Assembly (NCBI GenBank): GCA_903870955.1 | Contig: CAIQEX010000042.1 | Span: 1-11,809 of the forward strand | Reading direction: 5' to 3' | Source of the DNA: an uncultured beta proteobacterium | Lineage (GTDB): Bacteria; Pseudomonadota; Gammaproteobacteria; Burkholderiales; Burkholderiaceae_C | DNA: 11,809 bases | Part shown: positions 1-8,459 of the stretch, piece by piece | Layout: every line of letters begins with the position of its first letter | How positions within the stretch are numbered: the first letter of the stretch is position 1 | The notes under the pieces: generated by a model | Told to the model about the DNA's origin: nothing | The model's database searches: none | What the model saw: the letters and a program-made list of their open reading frames with translations, nothing else | Translations under genes and position numbers: made by a program

Positions 1-1
1 G

Positions 2-736
2 ATCACCGGGCCCAACATGGGCGGCAAGTCCACCTACATGCGCCAGGTCGCCCTCATCGTGCTGCTGGCCAGCATGGGCAGCCATGTGCCGGCCACGGCC
101 TGCACGCTGGGGCCAATCGACGCGATTCATACCCGCATTGGCGCGGCCGACGATCTGGCCAACGCCCAGTCCACCTTCATGCTGGAGATGACCGAAGGCG
201 CGCAAATCCTGCACGCGGCCACGCCACAAAGCTTGGTGCTGATGGACGAAATTGGGCGAGGCACTTCCACCTTCGACGGCCTGGCATTGGCCAGCGCCAT
301 TGCCACGCAACTGCACGACAAGACCCAGGCCTTCACGCTGTTTGCCACGCACTACTTTGAGCTGACCGAGTTCCCCGCCACCCACCACGCGGCCATGAAT
401 GTGCACGTCAGCGCGGCCGAGGCCGGGCGCGACATCGTCTTCCTACATGCCATCGAACCGGGCCCGGCCAGCAAAAGCTACGGCGTGCAAGTGGCGCGTC
501 TGGCTGGCATGCCCACCGCGGTGCTGAACCAGGCACGCCACACGCTGGATGCACTGGAGGCGCAGGCCACGGCCTTGCAGCGGCAGGTAGATTTGTTTGC
601 GGCGGTGCCGGTGGAGGAAGCTGCGCCTTCCTCCGCCGTTGAAGCGGCAGTCGAAGCCATGAACCCGGATGCCATGAGTCCGCGCGAGGCCTTGGAGGCG
701 CTGTACGTGCTTAAAGGGTTGATCGCCAAAAGTTAA
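2..736 (+). CDS. mutS: DNA mismatch repair protein MutS, C-terminal ATPase part (5' truncated by window edge)
   Basis: MutS binds base mismatches and small loops and, using ATP, recruits MutL to start methyl-directed repair in the cytoplasm. The fragment opens in frame inside the Walker A loop (GPNMGGKST, fragment residues 3-11), and the Met at base 17 is an internal residue, not the start. It then shows Walker B with the signature [12 protein letters not shown] (about residues 82-93) and the [10 protein letters not shown] histidine motif (about 114-123). The C-terminal tail ends in an ALYVLKGL stretch typical of the family. About 244 codons are present. Full MutS is roughly 850 residues, so about 600 residues lie to the left of the window. 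GC is high (43 of 60 bases at 61-120). The gene converges on the Rieske ferredoxin gene. The family call is near certain. Confidence 0.97.
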   Translation: MTGPNMGGKSTYMRQVALIVLLASMGSHVPATACTLGPIDAIHTRIGAADDLANAQSTFMLEMTEGAQILHAATPQSLVLMDEIGRGTSTFDGLALASAIATQLHDKTQAFTLFATHYFELTEFPATHHAAMNVHVSAAEAGRDIVFLHAIEPGPASKSYGVQVARLAGMPTAVLNQARHTLDALEAQATALQRQVDLFAAVPVEEAAPSSAVEAAVEAMNPDAMSPREALEALYVLKGLIAKS

Positions 737-764
737 TTTGGCTTGGCTTTGGCGTTCTGCATGG

Positions 765-781
765 TCTCGCTCGATGCGAGA
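765..781 (+). terminator. Weak hairpin between convergent mutS and ferredoxin genes
   Basis: A TCTCGC / GCGAGA stem (765-770 and 776-781) encloses a 5-base loop. Only a short T stretch follows (782-784). An outer GGCGT (751-755) / ACGCC (786-790) pairing could wrap around it. A second short stem, GGGCG (806-810) / CGCCC (820-824), sits just before the ferredoxin stop. Neither has a proper T-tract, so this may be a weak or Rho-assisted end for mutS. Confidence 0.25.
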
Positions 782-826
782 TTTGACGCCCACATCCAAG
801 CGGGCGGGCGGAACTTCATCGCCCCT

Positions 827-1135
827 TTAGATTTCTACAAAGATACGATCCTCGCGCACCACTATGGGATAAGCAATTAAGTCCAAGCAGACCGGTGGAG
901 ACAATGCGCGCCCGGTTGCAATGTCAAAACGTCCACCATGCAGTGGGCATTCAATCACCATGCCAATCACCATTCCGTCTTCGAGATGCTGATCTTCATG
1001 CGTGCAGTGTCCATCGGTCGCAAAGAAGCCTTTTTCAGTGTTGTAGATAGCGTAACTACGGCCTTGGTAATCCCATCGAATAAGGTCGTCGCGATCAATC
1101 TCGTCGGTTCGACAAACATATATCCATTCGGCCAC
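827..1135 (-). CDS. Rieske [2Fe-2S] ferredoxin, MocE / dioxygenase-ferredoxin type
   Basis: This is a 102-residue soluble cytoplasmic electron carrier. Both Rieske iron-sulfur boxes are intact: C44-T-H46 in DGHCTHEDQ and C63-P-L-H66 in ECPLHGGRFD. Length and spacing fit the small ferredoxins that feed Rieske dioxygenases and the MocE group that partners desaturase-like oxygenases. The start is a GTG at 1133-1135, preceded six bases upstream by a GGAG ribosome binding site (1142-1145), and it gives the usual short N-terminus (M-A-E-W-I-Y-V-C). The desaturase gene lies directly upstream on the same strand, 105 bp away, so the likely job is to pass electrons to that di-iron enzyme. No ferredoxin reductase is visible in the window. 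GC is low for the region (26 of 60 bases at 1021-1080). The family is sure; the partner is inferred from position. Confidence 0.93.
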   Translation of the reverse strand: MAEWIYVCRTDEIDRDDLIRWDYQGRSYAIYNTEKGFFATDGHCTHEDQHLEDGMVIGMVIECPLHGGRFDIATGRALSPPVCLDLIAYPIVVREDRIFVEI

Positions 1136-1141
1136 GGTTTA

Positions 1142-1145
1142 CTCC
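1142..1145 (-). promoter_or_regulatory. Ribosome binding site (GGAG) that fixes the GTG start of the ferredoxin
   Basis: GGAG lies six bases before the GTG at 1133-1135, and no ATG in the same frame competes. It is followed immediately by a TAA (1139-1141) that closes the open frame continuing after the desaturase stop. Confidence 0.6.
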
Positions 1146-1240
1146 ATAGAAAGTGCTTTGCCCCACGCTTTCAGCGCTTTTGGATCGCTAACTGTGAATT
1201 TTCGAAGCGATGTTCTGCGGTTGAATCGATCCTTTTCACT

Positions 1241-2266
1241 TCACATACTCCGCTTCGCAATGGAAGTCATCGTACCTTCGGTGACCATATGGGGAGCTTG
1301 GCGAATTCCACGCCCCTTGGTGTTGCGGCCTAGCGTTCGCTTGATGACGACAAGCAACAGTTCCCAATTGAAGCGAAAGAATCCCGGGTCCGCTACAGGC
1401 AATTGGTCTTTGAGGTGTTGACTAAGCATTGGCAGACCATGAAAAGGCACTTGAGGGAAAAGATGGTGTTCGATGTGGTGGTTCATGTTGAGGTAAAGAA
1501 AGCGTCCCAACGATGTGGTGCGAAATGACCGGGTACTCTCCAGTAACGATGGGCAGTTTTCCTGCAATTCCACGTGCTGAGTCAAAGTGAAAAGCAACAT
1601 CACCGGCGCTCCGAGCAGGCGCGGGATTACAAAATACCAAAGTATTGCGTGATACCCCGCTACGACCAGTGCGATCAGGGTCAGATAAAACCCGATAAAT
1701 AGCCAGGCATTTCGAATCAGCTTGGGCAACTCTCCCGGTGGGGTCACGGTTTGCAGCATCGCCGAAGGTCTACCCATTGCCACTTGAAACAACGTCAAGA
1801 AATGGAACCGCATGAGTCCAAAGCCTGATACTTCTGTCAGCCACCCAGACAAAGCCATCGGGGTATCGAAGGGCATTTGACTGTCCTTGCCGACATGCCA
1901 GGTAAAGGTATGGTGGTTGGTATGGGTGTACCGACGATGCAGCGGTTCTTCCATGTAAATAAGCGATGTGACCCACAGGACCCACTCATTGATCCAACGG
2001 CTGCGAAAGGCTGTTCCATGTGCGGTTTCATGGCTCATGGCATAAGCCGGTACGCTGAGCAATATGCCATGGAGAAACATAAAAACCAACTCCCACGCAC
2101 TTCCAAGCGTGATGGAAATAAGAAACCCGGTGATGACCAGCCCCACCACCCATTTGCCAAGGTAGACCAGACCCGGCCTGTCTGACCTTTGGGCGACTGA
2201 TTTGAGCACCTTGCGATCAAGCGCGATTCCGCTGGAGGCGGCATTCGTTGGGATATAGCTGGTCAT
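1241..2266 (-). CDS. Membrane fatty-acid desaturase / hydroxylase family protein (MocD-like, three histidine boxes)
   Basis: This 341-residue integral membrane protein of the non-haem di-iron desaturase/hydroxylase superfamily uses O2 and electrons to desaturate or hydroxylate a lipid-like or small substrate. All three histidine boxes are present: H79-ETA-H83, H115-TNHH (with H110 just before) and NHHIEHH (263-268); a further TQHVE (H231) also fits the family. Hydrophobic segments lie at about 34-57, 59-76, 185-203 and 206-228. The ATG at 2264-2266 gives a normal N-terminus, but the ribosome binding site is weak. The Rieske ferredoxin downstream suggests a MocD/MocE-type electron-fed pair. 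GC is about 45-50% in sampled lines, against about 70% in mutS and the ABC operon, which suggests acquisition. The frame stays open for 33 codons after the TGA. The substrate cannot be told; desaturase versus hydroxylase is unresolved. Confidence 0.9.
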   Translation of the reverse strand: MTSYIPTNAASSGIALDRKVLKSVAQRSDRPGLVYLGKWVVGLVITGFLISITLGSAWELVFMFLHGILLSVPAYAMSHETAHGTAFRSRWINEWVLWVTSLIYMEEPLHRRYTHTNHHTFTWHVGKDSQMPFDTPMALSGWLTEVSGFGLMRFHFLTLFQVAMGRPSAMLQTVTPPGELPKLIRNAWLFIGFYLTLIALVVAGYHAILWYFVIPRLLGAPVMLLFTLTQHVELQENCPSLLESTRSFRTTSLGRFLYLNMNHHIEHHLFPQVPFHGLPMLSQHLKDQLPVADPGFFRFNWELLLVVIKRTLGRNTKGRGIRQAPHMVTEGTMTSIAKRSM

Positions 2267-2431
2267 TATGTTTTTCTACCAATTGGCACCGACTGGAAGA
2301 ATAAAGGAACTGCCTCCATCAGTCCACGGCAGGCAGAGAACCATCGTTTTGGCTCACCCAGGTTCGCGGAGCACATCCAGGAGAACCACCCCTCCCTTTA
2401 CACTTGAGGCTTTACCGCACTTCCAAGAAAA

Positions 2432-3259
2432 ATGACTTACTGCGTCGCCATCAAACTTAACGCCGGACTGGTGTTCCTTTCCGACTCCCGCACCAATGCA
2501 GGGCTGGACCAGATCAGCACCTTCCGCAAAATGATCGTCTATGAAAAGGCCGATGACCGTTTCATGGTCCTGCTGTCGGCGGGCAACCTGAGCATCTCGC
2601 AATCCATCCGCGAAATTTTGCAGGTCGAGCAACTCAAGGAACACGACGACGAGGAACCCGTCACCATCTGGAATGCCAAGAGCATGTTTGACGCCGCCCG
2701 CGTTCTGGGCGCGGCAATTCGCCGTGTGCACGACCGGGATGCCGGTTCGCTCAAACTGTCGGGTGTGGATTTCAACGTCTCGCTGATATTTGGTGGCCAG
2801 ATCAAGGGCGAAGGCATGCGCTTGTTCCAGGTGTATTCGGCCGGCAACTTCATCGAAGCCACACCCGAGACGCCCTACTTCCAGGTCGGAGAATCCAAGT
2901 ACGGCAAGCCGGTGCTGGACCGCGTCATCACCCCCACCACGCCTCTGGACGAGGCTGCCAAGTGCGCCTTGGTCTCGATGGACTCCACGCTCAAGTCGAA
3001 CCTGTCGGTGGGTCTGCCACTGGATCTGGTGGTGTACGAAGCCAACACTTTCCACACCGACAAGGTGGTCTGCATTGATGAGCACAACCCCTATTTCAAG
3101 ATGCTGCACGGTAGCTGGGGCCAGAAACTGCGTGAAGTGTTTGACAGCATCGAACACCCCGCCTGGAACGGCGGCGTCACCAATGTGCCGCTGATGGTGG
3201 CCTCGGAACGCAGTCTGCCGCTGAAGAAGATCACTACCCCCAACGAGCGCCTGATCTAG
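2432..3259 (+). CDS. anbu: Anbu, proteasome-type N-terminal threonine protease
   Basis: This 275-residue protein belongs to the Anbu (ancestral beta-subunit) family of Ntn hydrolases related to the proteasome beta subunit and HslV. It begins M-T-Y-C-V-A-I-K, so removal of Met1 exposes Thr2 as the nucleophile. D18 in SDSRTNAG and K33 in FRKM match the catalytic Asp and Lys of proteasome-like subunits. There is no signal peptide, so it is cytoplasmic and should form a self-compartmented oligomer. The start at 2432 is fixed by the need for Thr next to Met; the ribosome binding site is poor. In many proteobacteria Anbu sits beside alpha-E, transglutaminase-like and circularly permuted ATP-grasp genes. 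None of these is here; an alpha/beta hydrolase follows 21 bp downstream in the same frame. The family is sure; the physiological substrate is unknown. Confidence 0.93.
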   Translation: MTYCVAIKLNAGLVFLSDSRTNAGLDQISTFRKMIVYEKADDRFMVLLSAGNLSISQSIREILQVEQLKEHDDEEPVTIWNAKSMFDAARVLGAAIRRVHDRDAGSLKLSGVDFNVSLIFGGQIKGEGMRLFQVYSAGNFIEATPETPYFQVGESKYGKPVLDRVITPTTPLDEAAKCALVSMDSTLKSNLSVGLPLDLVVYEANTFHTDKVVCIDEHNPYFKMLHGSWGQKLREVFDSIEHPAWNGGVTNVPLMVASERSLPLKKITTPNERLI

Positions 3260-3280
3260 CGTGCAGGCGGGTCCCGCACC

Positions 3281-4090
3281 GTGATCGTTTTTTCGCACGC
3301 CAACAGTTTCCCCGCCAGCACCTACAAAGTGCTGTTCCGAAGCCTGCGCGGAAGGGGGTTTACCGTGAAGGCGGTGGAGAAGTTTGGTCACGACCCGCGC
3401 TTCCCGGTGACCAACAACTGGCCGCATCTGGTGCAGCAGTTGTGCGAATTCACGGAGGCCGAAGCCCGGAAGGCCGGGCAACCCGTGTGGTTGGTGGGAC
3501 ATTCCTTGGGCGGTTACCTGAGCCTGATGGCCGCCATGCGCTTGCCGCATTTGGCAAAAGGGCTGGTGCTGATTGACTCGCCGTTGCTGGGTGGCTGGAA
3601 GTCAAGCGCCGTAGGTTTGGCCAAGCGAACCGGCTTGGTTGGTTCGTTTTCACCCGGTGCAATCAGCAAACGCCGTCGCAACACCTGGGCCAGTTTGGAG
3701 GATGCATTCGCCCATTTCCGCCACAAAAAAGCCTTTGCCAACTGGGACGAACAGGTCCTGCGTGATTACGTCAGCTACGGTACGGACGAAATTGCCGATA
3801 AGCGCGTTTTAGCCTTTGATCGCGATGTGGAGACAGCGATTTACAACGGCCTGCCACACAGCTTGGTGCGCCAACTCAAACGCCACCCGTTGCAGTGCCC
3901 AGCCCACTTCATAGGCGGCACCGAGTCTGAAGAAATGCGCCAAGTCGGCATGGGGCCCACCACGAAGATCGTCAAAGGCAACATCACCATGGTGCAGGGC
4001 AGTCACCTGTTTCCCATGGAGAAACCTATCGAGACCGCAGCGGCCATCGCGGACGCGATCCAAGCACTACAGACCGCCGCAGCGGCCTAG
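3281..4090 (+). CDS. Alpha/beta hydrolase fold protein
   Basis: This 269-residue cytoplasmic serine hydrolase has no signal peptide. The nucleophile elbow is GHSLGG (73-78, Ser75). The N-terminal HAN (6-8) after the first strand suits the oxyanion-hole region. H242 in QGSHLFPMEKP is the likely catalytic His, and an acidic residue in the GGTESEE stretch (E215/E217) or D99 in LIDSP may complete the triad. The start is the GTG at 3281. It is the only start-type codon between the upstream TAG and the conserved strand, and it gives the MIVFSHANSFPAS beginning usual in this group. It lies 21 bp after anbu and in the same frame, so the two are probably one transcript. Its substrate (an ester, a lipid or a peptide-derived product) cannot be read from sequence. 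It converges on uppP with a 17-bp gap and no clear terminator. Confidence 0.88.
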   Translation: MIVFSHANSFPASTYKVLFRSLRGRGFTVKAVEKFGHDPRFPVTNNWPHLVQQLCEFTEAEARKAGQPVWLVGHSLGGYLSLMAAMRLPHLAKGLVLIDSPLLGGWKSSAVGLAKRTGLVGSFSPGAISKRRRNTWASLEDAFAHFRHKKAFANWDEQVLRDYVSYGTDEIADKRVLAFDRDVETAIYNGLPHSLVRQLKRHPLQCPAHFIGGTESEEMRQVGMGPTTKIVKGNITMVQGSHLFPMEKPIETAAAIADAIQALQTAAAA

Positions 4091-4107
4091 CTTCTCAAGC
4101 CTTCGAC

Positions 4108-4932
4108 TTAGACCACCCAGTGCACCGTGCCGGTCCACGCGGTGGCCAGCACCACGATGCCAAAGGCAATGCGGTAATAGGCGAAGCCAACAAAGTCGTG
4201 CGTGGCGATGAACTTCAGCAACCAGCGAATACACAGCCAGGCGGCAATAAACGACACCACAAAACCCACACCAAACAGCGGCATGTCGGCCATGCTGAGC
4301 AAGGCACGTTCTTTGTACAGGCTGTAAACGGTGGCCCCCACCAGCGTGGGTATAGCCAGAAAGAACGAGAACTCGGCGGCCACTTTGCGCGACAGTCCAA
4401 GCAGCATGCCGCCAATGATGGTTGCACCACTGCGGCTGGTACCGGGGATCATGCCCAGGCACTGCACCAAGCCAACCTTCAAGGCATCCAGCCCCGACAT
4501 GTCGTCGATGTCATGGATGCGCACCACTGGCTTGGCGATTTTCTCAACCCAAAGAATGATGAAGCCACCCACGATAAACGCACCCGCCACTACGGGCGGG
4601 TTAAACAAGTAGGTCTTAATCGCTTTGTAAACCGTGAAGCCGATGATGCCGGCCGGCAGAAAGCCAATAAACACGTTGGCAGCAAAACGCTGTGCCCGCT
4701 TGCTGCTCGGCAGGTTGACGATGGTGGCCCGAATTTTGGCCCAATACACAATGATCACCGCCAGGATGGCACCGCTCTGGATGGCGATGTCAAAAACCTT
4801 GCTTTTCTCGTCGTCGAAGCCCAGCAAAGCACCGGTCAATATCAAGTGTCCGGTACTGGAGATGGGCAGGAACTCGGTCAGTCCCTCAACGATGCCCATG
4901 ACCGCGGCTTTCAACAACAAAACAAGTTCCAA
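4108..4932 (-). CDS. uppP: Undecaprenyl-diphosphatase UppP (BacA family)
   Basis: This inner-membrane enzyme removes a phosphate from undecaprenyl pyrophosphate to recycle the lipid carrier of peptidoglycan and other cell-wall polymers. Overproduction in other bacteria gives bacitracin resistance. At 274 residues it has normal length. The signature E16-x3-E20 followed by FLPISSTGH (21-29), and the second motif PGTSRSG (163-169, with R167), are both intact. Several strongly hydrophobic segments span the chain. The start is a TTG at 4930-4932: a GGGAG ribosome binding site sits six bases upstream, and homologues begin with the same short lead before the [14 protein letters not shown] motif. The alternative ATG at 4897-4899 would cut into the first conserved helix. 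It has its own promoter between its start and the end of the permease gene, so it need not depend on the MacAB operon. Confidence 0.96.
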   Translation of the reverse strand: MELVLLLKAAVMGIVEGLTEFLPISSTGHLILTGALLGFDDEKSKVFDIAIQSGAILAVIIVYWAKIRATIVNLPSSKRAQRFAANVFIGFLPAGIIGFTVYKAIKTYLFNPPVVAGAFIVGGFIILWVEKIAKPVVRIHDIDDMSGLDALKVGLVQCLGMIPGTSRSGATIIGGMLLGLSRKVAAEFSFFLAIPTLVGATVYSLYKERALLSMADMPLFGVGFVVSFIAAWLCIRWLLKFIATHDFVGFAYYRIAFGIVVLATAWTGTVHWVV

Positions 4933-4938
4933 AATTCA

Positions 4939-4943
4939 CTCCC
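4939..4943 (-). promoter_or_regulatory. uppP: GGGAG ribosome binding site for the TTG start of uppP
   Basis: GGGAG at 4939-4943 (read on the minus strand) lies six bases before TTG. This decides the start over the internal ATG 33 bases further in. Confidence 0.65.
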
Positions 4944-4950
4944 AAAAACT

Positions 4951-4979
4951 ATTCTAAAAATTTTCCAAAACCATTTCAA
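4951..4979 (-). promoter_or_regulatory. uppP: Sigma-70 promoter for uppP
   Basis: On the minus strand TTGAAA (4974-4979) and TAGAAT (4951-4956) each match the sigma-70 consensus at five of six positions, with exactly 17 bases between them. The predicted transcript start near 4944 leaves a leader of about a dozen bases carrying the GGGAG site. The promoter begins three bases beyond the stop codon of the permease gene, in the only strongly AT-rich patch of this neighbourhood. Confidence 0.7.
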
Positions 4980-4981
4980 AG

Positions 4982-6213
<1,232 letters not shown>

Positions 6214-6217
<4 letters not shown>

Positions 6218-6945
6218 GCCGTGGCCTTCACAACGTCCTGCACAAGTTGCCCGTCTTTGAATACCAGCTTGCGCCGCGCCCACTCGGCAATGTCGGCTTC
6301 GTGCGTCACCAGCACCACCGTCATGCCCTGCTGGTTCAACTCGGTGAGTAGTTGCATGATGTCTTCGCTGGTCTGGGAATCCAGTGCGCCGGTAGGCTCG
6401 TCGGCCAGGATGAGCTGCGGCTGATTGACCAGGGCGCGGGCAATCGCCACGCGCTGCTGCTGGCCTCCGGAGAGTTCGGCAGGCGTATGACCCATGCGCT
6501 CACCCAAGCCCACGCGCTGCAGTGCCTGTGCCGCACGCGCCCGCCGCGCAGCAGACTTGATGCCGCTGTAGACCATGGGCAATTCGACGTTCTCCAAGGC
6601 TGAGGTACGCGGCAGCAAATTGAACTGCTGGAACACAAAACCAATGCGCCGGTTGCGAACCGAAGCCAGCTGATCCTGCCCCATGCCCTCCACCGCTTCG
6701 CTGGCCAAATGGTAGGTTCCGGAGGTCGGCAAATCGAGGCAGCCCAGAATATTCATCAGCGTGGATTTGCCTGAGCCGGATGCACCCATGATGGCGACAA
6801 AATCGCCCTCGGCAATGTCCAGCGACACATCGCGGAGAGCATGCACCGTCTGCCCCTCACCGGCGCGGTGCTGCGCAGGGGTACCCATCCAATAGGTTTT
6901 GCACATGTTGCGGGCCTGAATCAGCACGCGATCAGAAACAGCCAT
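6214..6945 (-). CDS. MacB/LolD-type ABC transporter ATP-binding protein
   Basis: This 243-residue cytoplasmic ATPase powers the permease downstream. Walker A is GASGSGKST (54-62), the Q-loop is FVFQQFN (103-109), the ABC signature is LSGGQQQR (158-165), Walker B is LILADEP (178-184) followed by TGALD, and the switch histidine is H215 in THEADIA. The stretch around Walker A (LMNILGCLD, SGTY) is close to the MacB family. A short extra segment at about 21-34 (GTPAQHRAGEGQTV) sits before the conserved HALRDVSL strand and is longer than I expect for the family. The ATG at 6943-6945 follows the adaptor stop by six bases and the gene overlaps the permease by four, so all three are almost certainly translated from one message. 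The family is sure. Confidence 0.95.
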
Positions 6946-6951
6946 GGCAGT

Positions 6952-8364
6952 TCAGAAGGGTGGGCGTGGACCGGCGCCGGGCATCTTGCCAGCACCGCCA
7001 GGCATCGCGGACTTGGTACCTGCAATGACTTCAGCGCCTTCTTTAAGTTCGGCCGGTGCATTCGGACCGAGCAGCAATTCCGTCATGCTGCCGTCGCTCA
7101 CGCCCAGACGCACATTGAGGGCTTTGGGCTTGCCATCAGCACCGTACACATAAATGCGTCCACGCGTGGACGTGCGCCCTGCTTCACGCATCGGGCCTTC
7201 ACCGGCAGGCCGGGGCTTATGGGCACCTGCAGCACCGTCACCATGGCCCTGCGCAGGCTTATCGCCACTCGCTGCGCCCGATGCGGCACTTGCCTGACCT
7301 TTGGCACGTTCCGGCGGCTCCACACCGGCAATACGCACACGCAAGGCGCTGTTGGGCACCTTGAGCACATCCTGGCGCTCCTCGGTCACCACGCGCACAT
7401 TGGCCGTCATGCCCGGCAGCAACTTGCCGTCCACATTGGCGAAGCCCACGATGGCCACATAAGTCACCACGTTGGCGACGTTGCTGGCGGCCTTGCGCAC
7501 CTGGCGAATCTCGCCTTCAAAGGTCTGGCCGGGAAACGCGTCCACGGTAAAGCTGGCTTTCTGGCCGGTGCGCAGGCGCCCCACATCACTTTCGTCAATG
7601 GCGGCTTCGACCTGCATGTCGCGCAGGTTCTGCGCAATGATGAAAAGTTCGGGTGCCTGCAAGCTGGACGCCACGGTCTGGCCGCGTTCAATCGCGCGCT
7701 TGATGACGATGCCGTTAACCGGGGACGTAATGCGTGTGCGCGCCAAATCAATACGCGCCTGGGCCAAGGCGGCCTCGCGTTGCGCCACGCCAGCCTGGGC
7801 CGAACGCACACCGGCTTGCGCCACGCCTACCTGGGCCTGCACCGCCTTTAACGCTTCCTGCGTGGTATTGACCAGCGCGCGGGCCTTGTCGGCCTCGCTC
7901 TGGGCGATGAACTGTTTTTCCACAAGACTTTGTTTGCGGTCCAAATCGCGCTGCGCCTCAGTCAGGTCAACCTGTGCGCGGCTGACCTGCGTCATGGCTG
8001 CCAACACATTGGCCTGGGCCGTGGCCACTGCGGCCCGCGCTGCATCCACATCGGCCTGGGCCGAGCGCACGCGGTATTCAAAGGTTTCGGGGTCTATCTG
8101 GGCCAGCAGTTGGCCGGCTTTGACTTCGGAGTTGAAGTCCACGAACAGGTCGCGTATCTGGCCGCTGACCTGGGTCCCTACTGTGACCAGCGCCACTGGA
8201 TTCACGGCACCGCTGGAAGCCACGGTGGCTTGCAGATTGCCACGCTCAATTTTGGCGGTGCGATATTGCACGACATCGGGGTCACCACGCTGGGTCCACC
8301 AGACTGCACCACCAACGGCCGCAGCCACCAGCACAATGGCCGCTATCCAAACGCTTTTTTTCAT
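6952..8364 (-). CDS. macA: Periplasmic adaptor (membrane fusion protein), MacA/HlyD family
   Basis: At 470 residues, this is the first gene of the export operon. An N-terminal membrane anchor (about 4-23) is followed by a lipoyl-like half (about 57-92), an Ala/Gln-rich alpha-helical hairpin (about 97-209) with repeated AQAGV-type heptads, the second lipoyl half (about 211-245, with TRITSPVNGIV), a beta-barrel region (about 246-330) and a membrane-proximal domain. The hairpin should reach a TolC-like outer-membrane channel, which is not encoded in the window. Two oddities stand out. A 54-residue low-complexity Gly/Ala/Pro/basic stretch (349-402) interrupts the membrane-proximal domain, and the C-terminus is Gly/Pro-rich (455-470). 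The ATG at 8362-8364 is preceded by a TACAAT box (8371-8376) only six bases away. If that is the -10, the transcript would be nearly leaderless. The family call is firm; the macA symbol is by similarity. Confidence 0.92.
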   Translation of the reverse strand: MKKSVWIAAIVLVAAAVGGAVWWTQRGDPDVVQYRTAKIERGNLQATVASSGAVNPVALVTVGTQVSGQIRDLFVDFNSEVKAGQLLAQIDPETFEYRVRSAQADVDAARAAVATAQANVLAAMTQVSRAQVDLTEAQRDLDRKQSLVEKQFIAQSEADKARALVNTTQEALKAVQAQVGVAQAGVRSAQAGVAQREAALAQARIDLARTRITSPVNGIVIKRAIERGQTVASSLQAPELFIIAQNLRDMQVEAAIDESDVGRLRTGQKASFTVDAFPGQTFEGEIRQVRKAASNVANVVTYVAIVGFANVDGKLLPGMTANVRVVTEERQDVLKVPNSALRVRIAGVEPPERAKGQASAASGAASGDKPAQGHGDGAAGAHKPRPAGEGPMREAGRTSTRGRIYVYGADGKPKALNVRLGVSDGSMTELLLGPNAPAELKEGAEVIAGTKSAMPGGAGKMPGAGPRPPF

Positions 8365-8402
8365 AGCCCTATTGTAGAAACCAGCCCCCCGGCCACATGA
8401 CC

Positions 8403-8459
8403 GAAGGGCTACACCCCGGTAAAGCTGGGGTAAAAGGTTGCGCTGCGAATCAGCCCTTC
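8403..8459 (-). repeat. Nested inverted repeats at the 3' end of the YidB-family gene
   Basis: Perfect 8-base arms GAAGGGCT (8403-8410) and AGCCCTTC (8452-8459) flank an inner ACCCC (8413-8417) / GGGGT (8427-8431) hairpin. On the minus strand the outer arm covers the last sense codons and the stop of the small gene. There is no T-run, so it is not a standard terminator; it may protect or end the transcript by other means, or insulate the adaptor gene that follows. Confidence 0.35.

Noticed and set aside
2354..3550. 398-codon open frame on the minus strand across anbu and the start of the hydrolase
   Set aside because: It is the antisense shadow of two clearly recognised genes. Its translation is His/Gly/Gln/Val-rich with no domain pattern, as expected from the complement of GC-rich codons.
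4076..4107. Terminator between the hydrolase and uppP
   Set aside because: Only short GC-rich self-complementary bits around the hydrolase stop, with no stem of useful length and no T-run on either strand.
6218..6283. 22-residue N-terminal extension of the permease
   Set aside because: Lies inside the ATPase gene in another frame. The ATG at 6215-6217 with the ATGA overlap gives the conserved family N-terminus.
6841..7851. 336-codon + strand open frame across the adaptor and ATPase genes
   Set aside because: Spans two recognised minus-strand genes and shows no protein-like features of its own.
8371..8376. TACAAT as a definite promoter for the adaptor gene
   Set aside because: No acceptable -35 at 16-18 bases and only six bases to the start codon; kept only as a remark.
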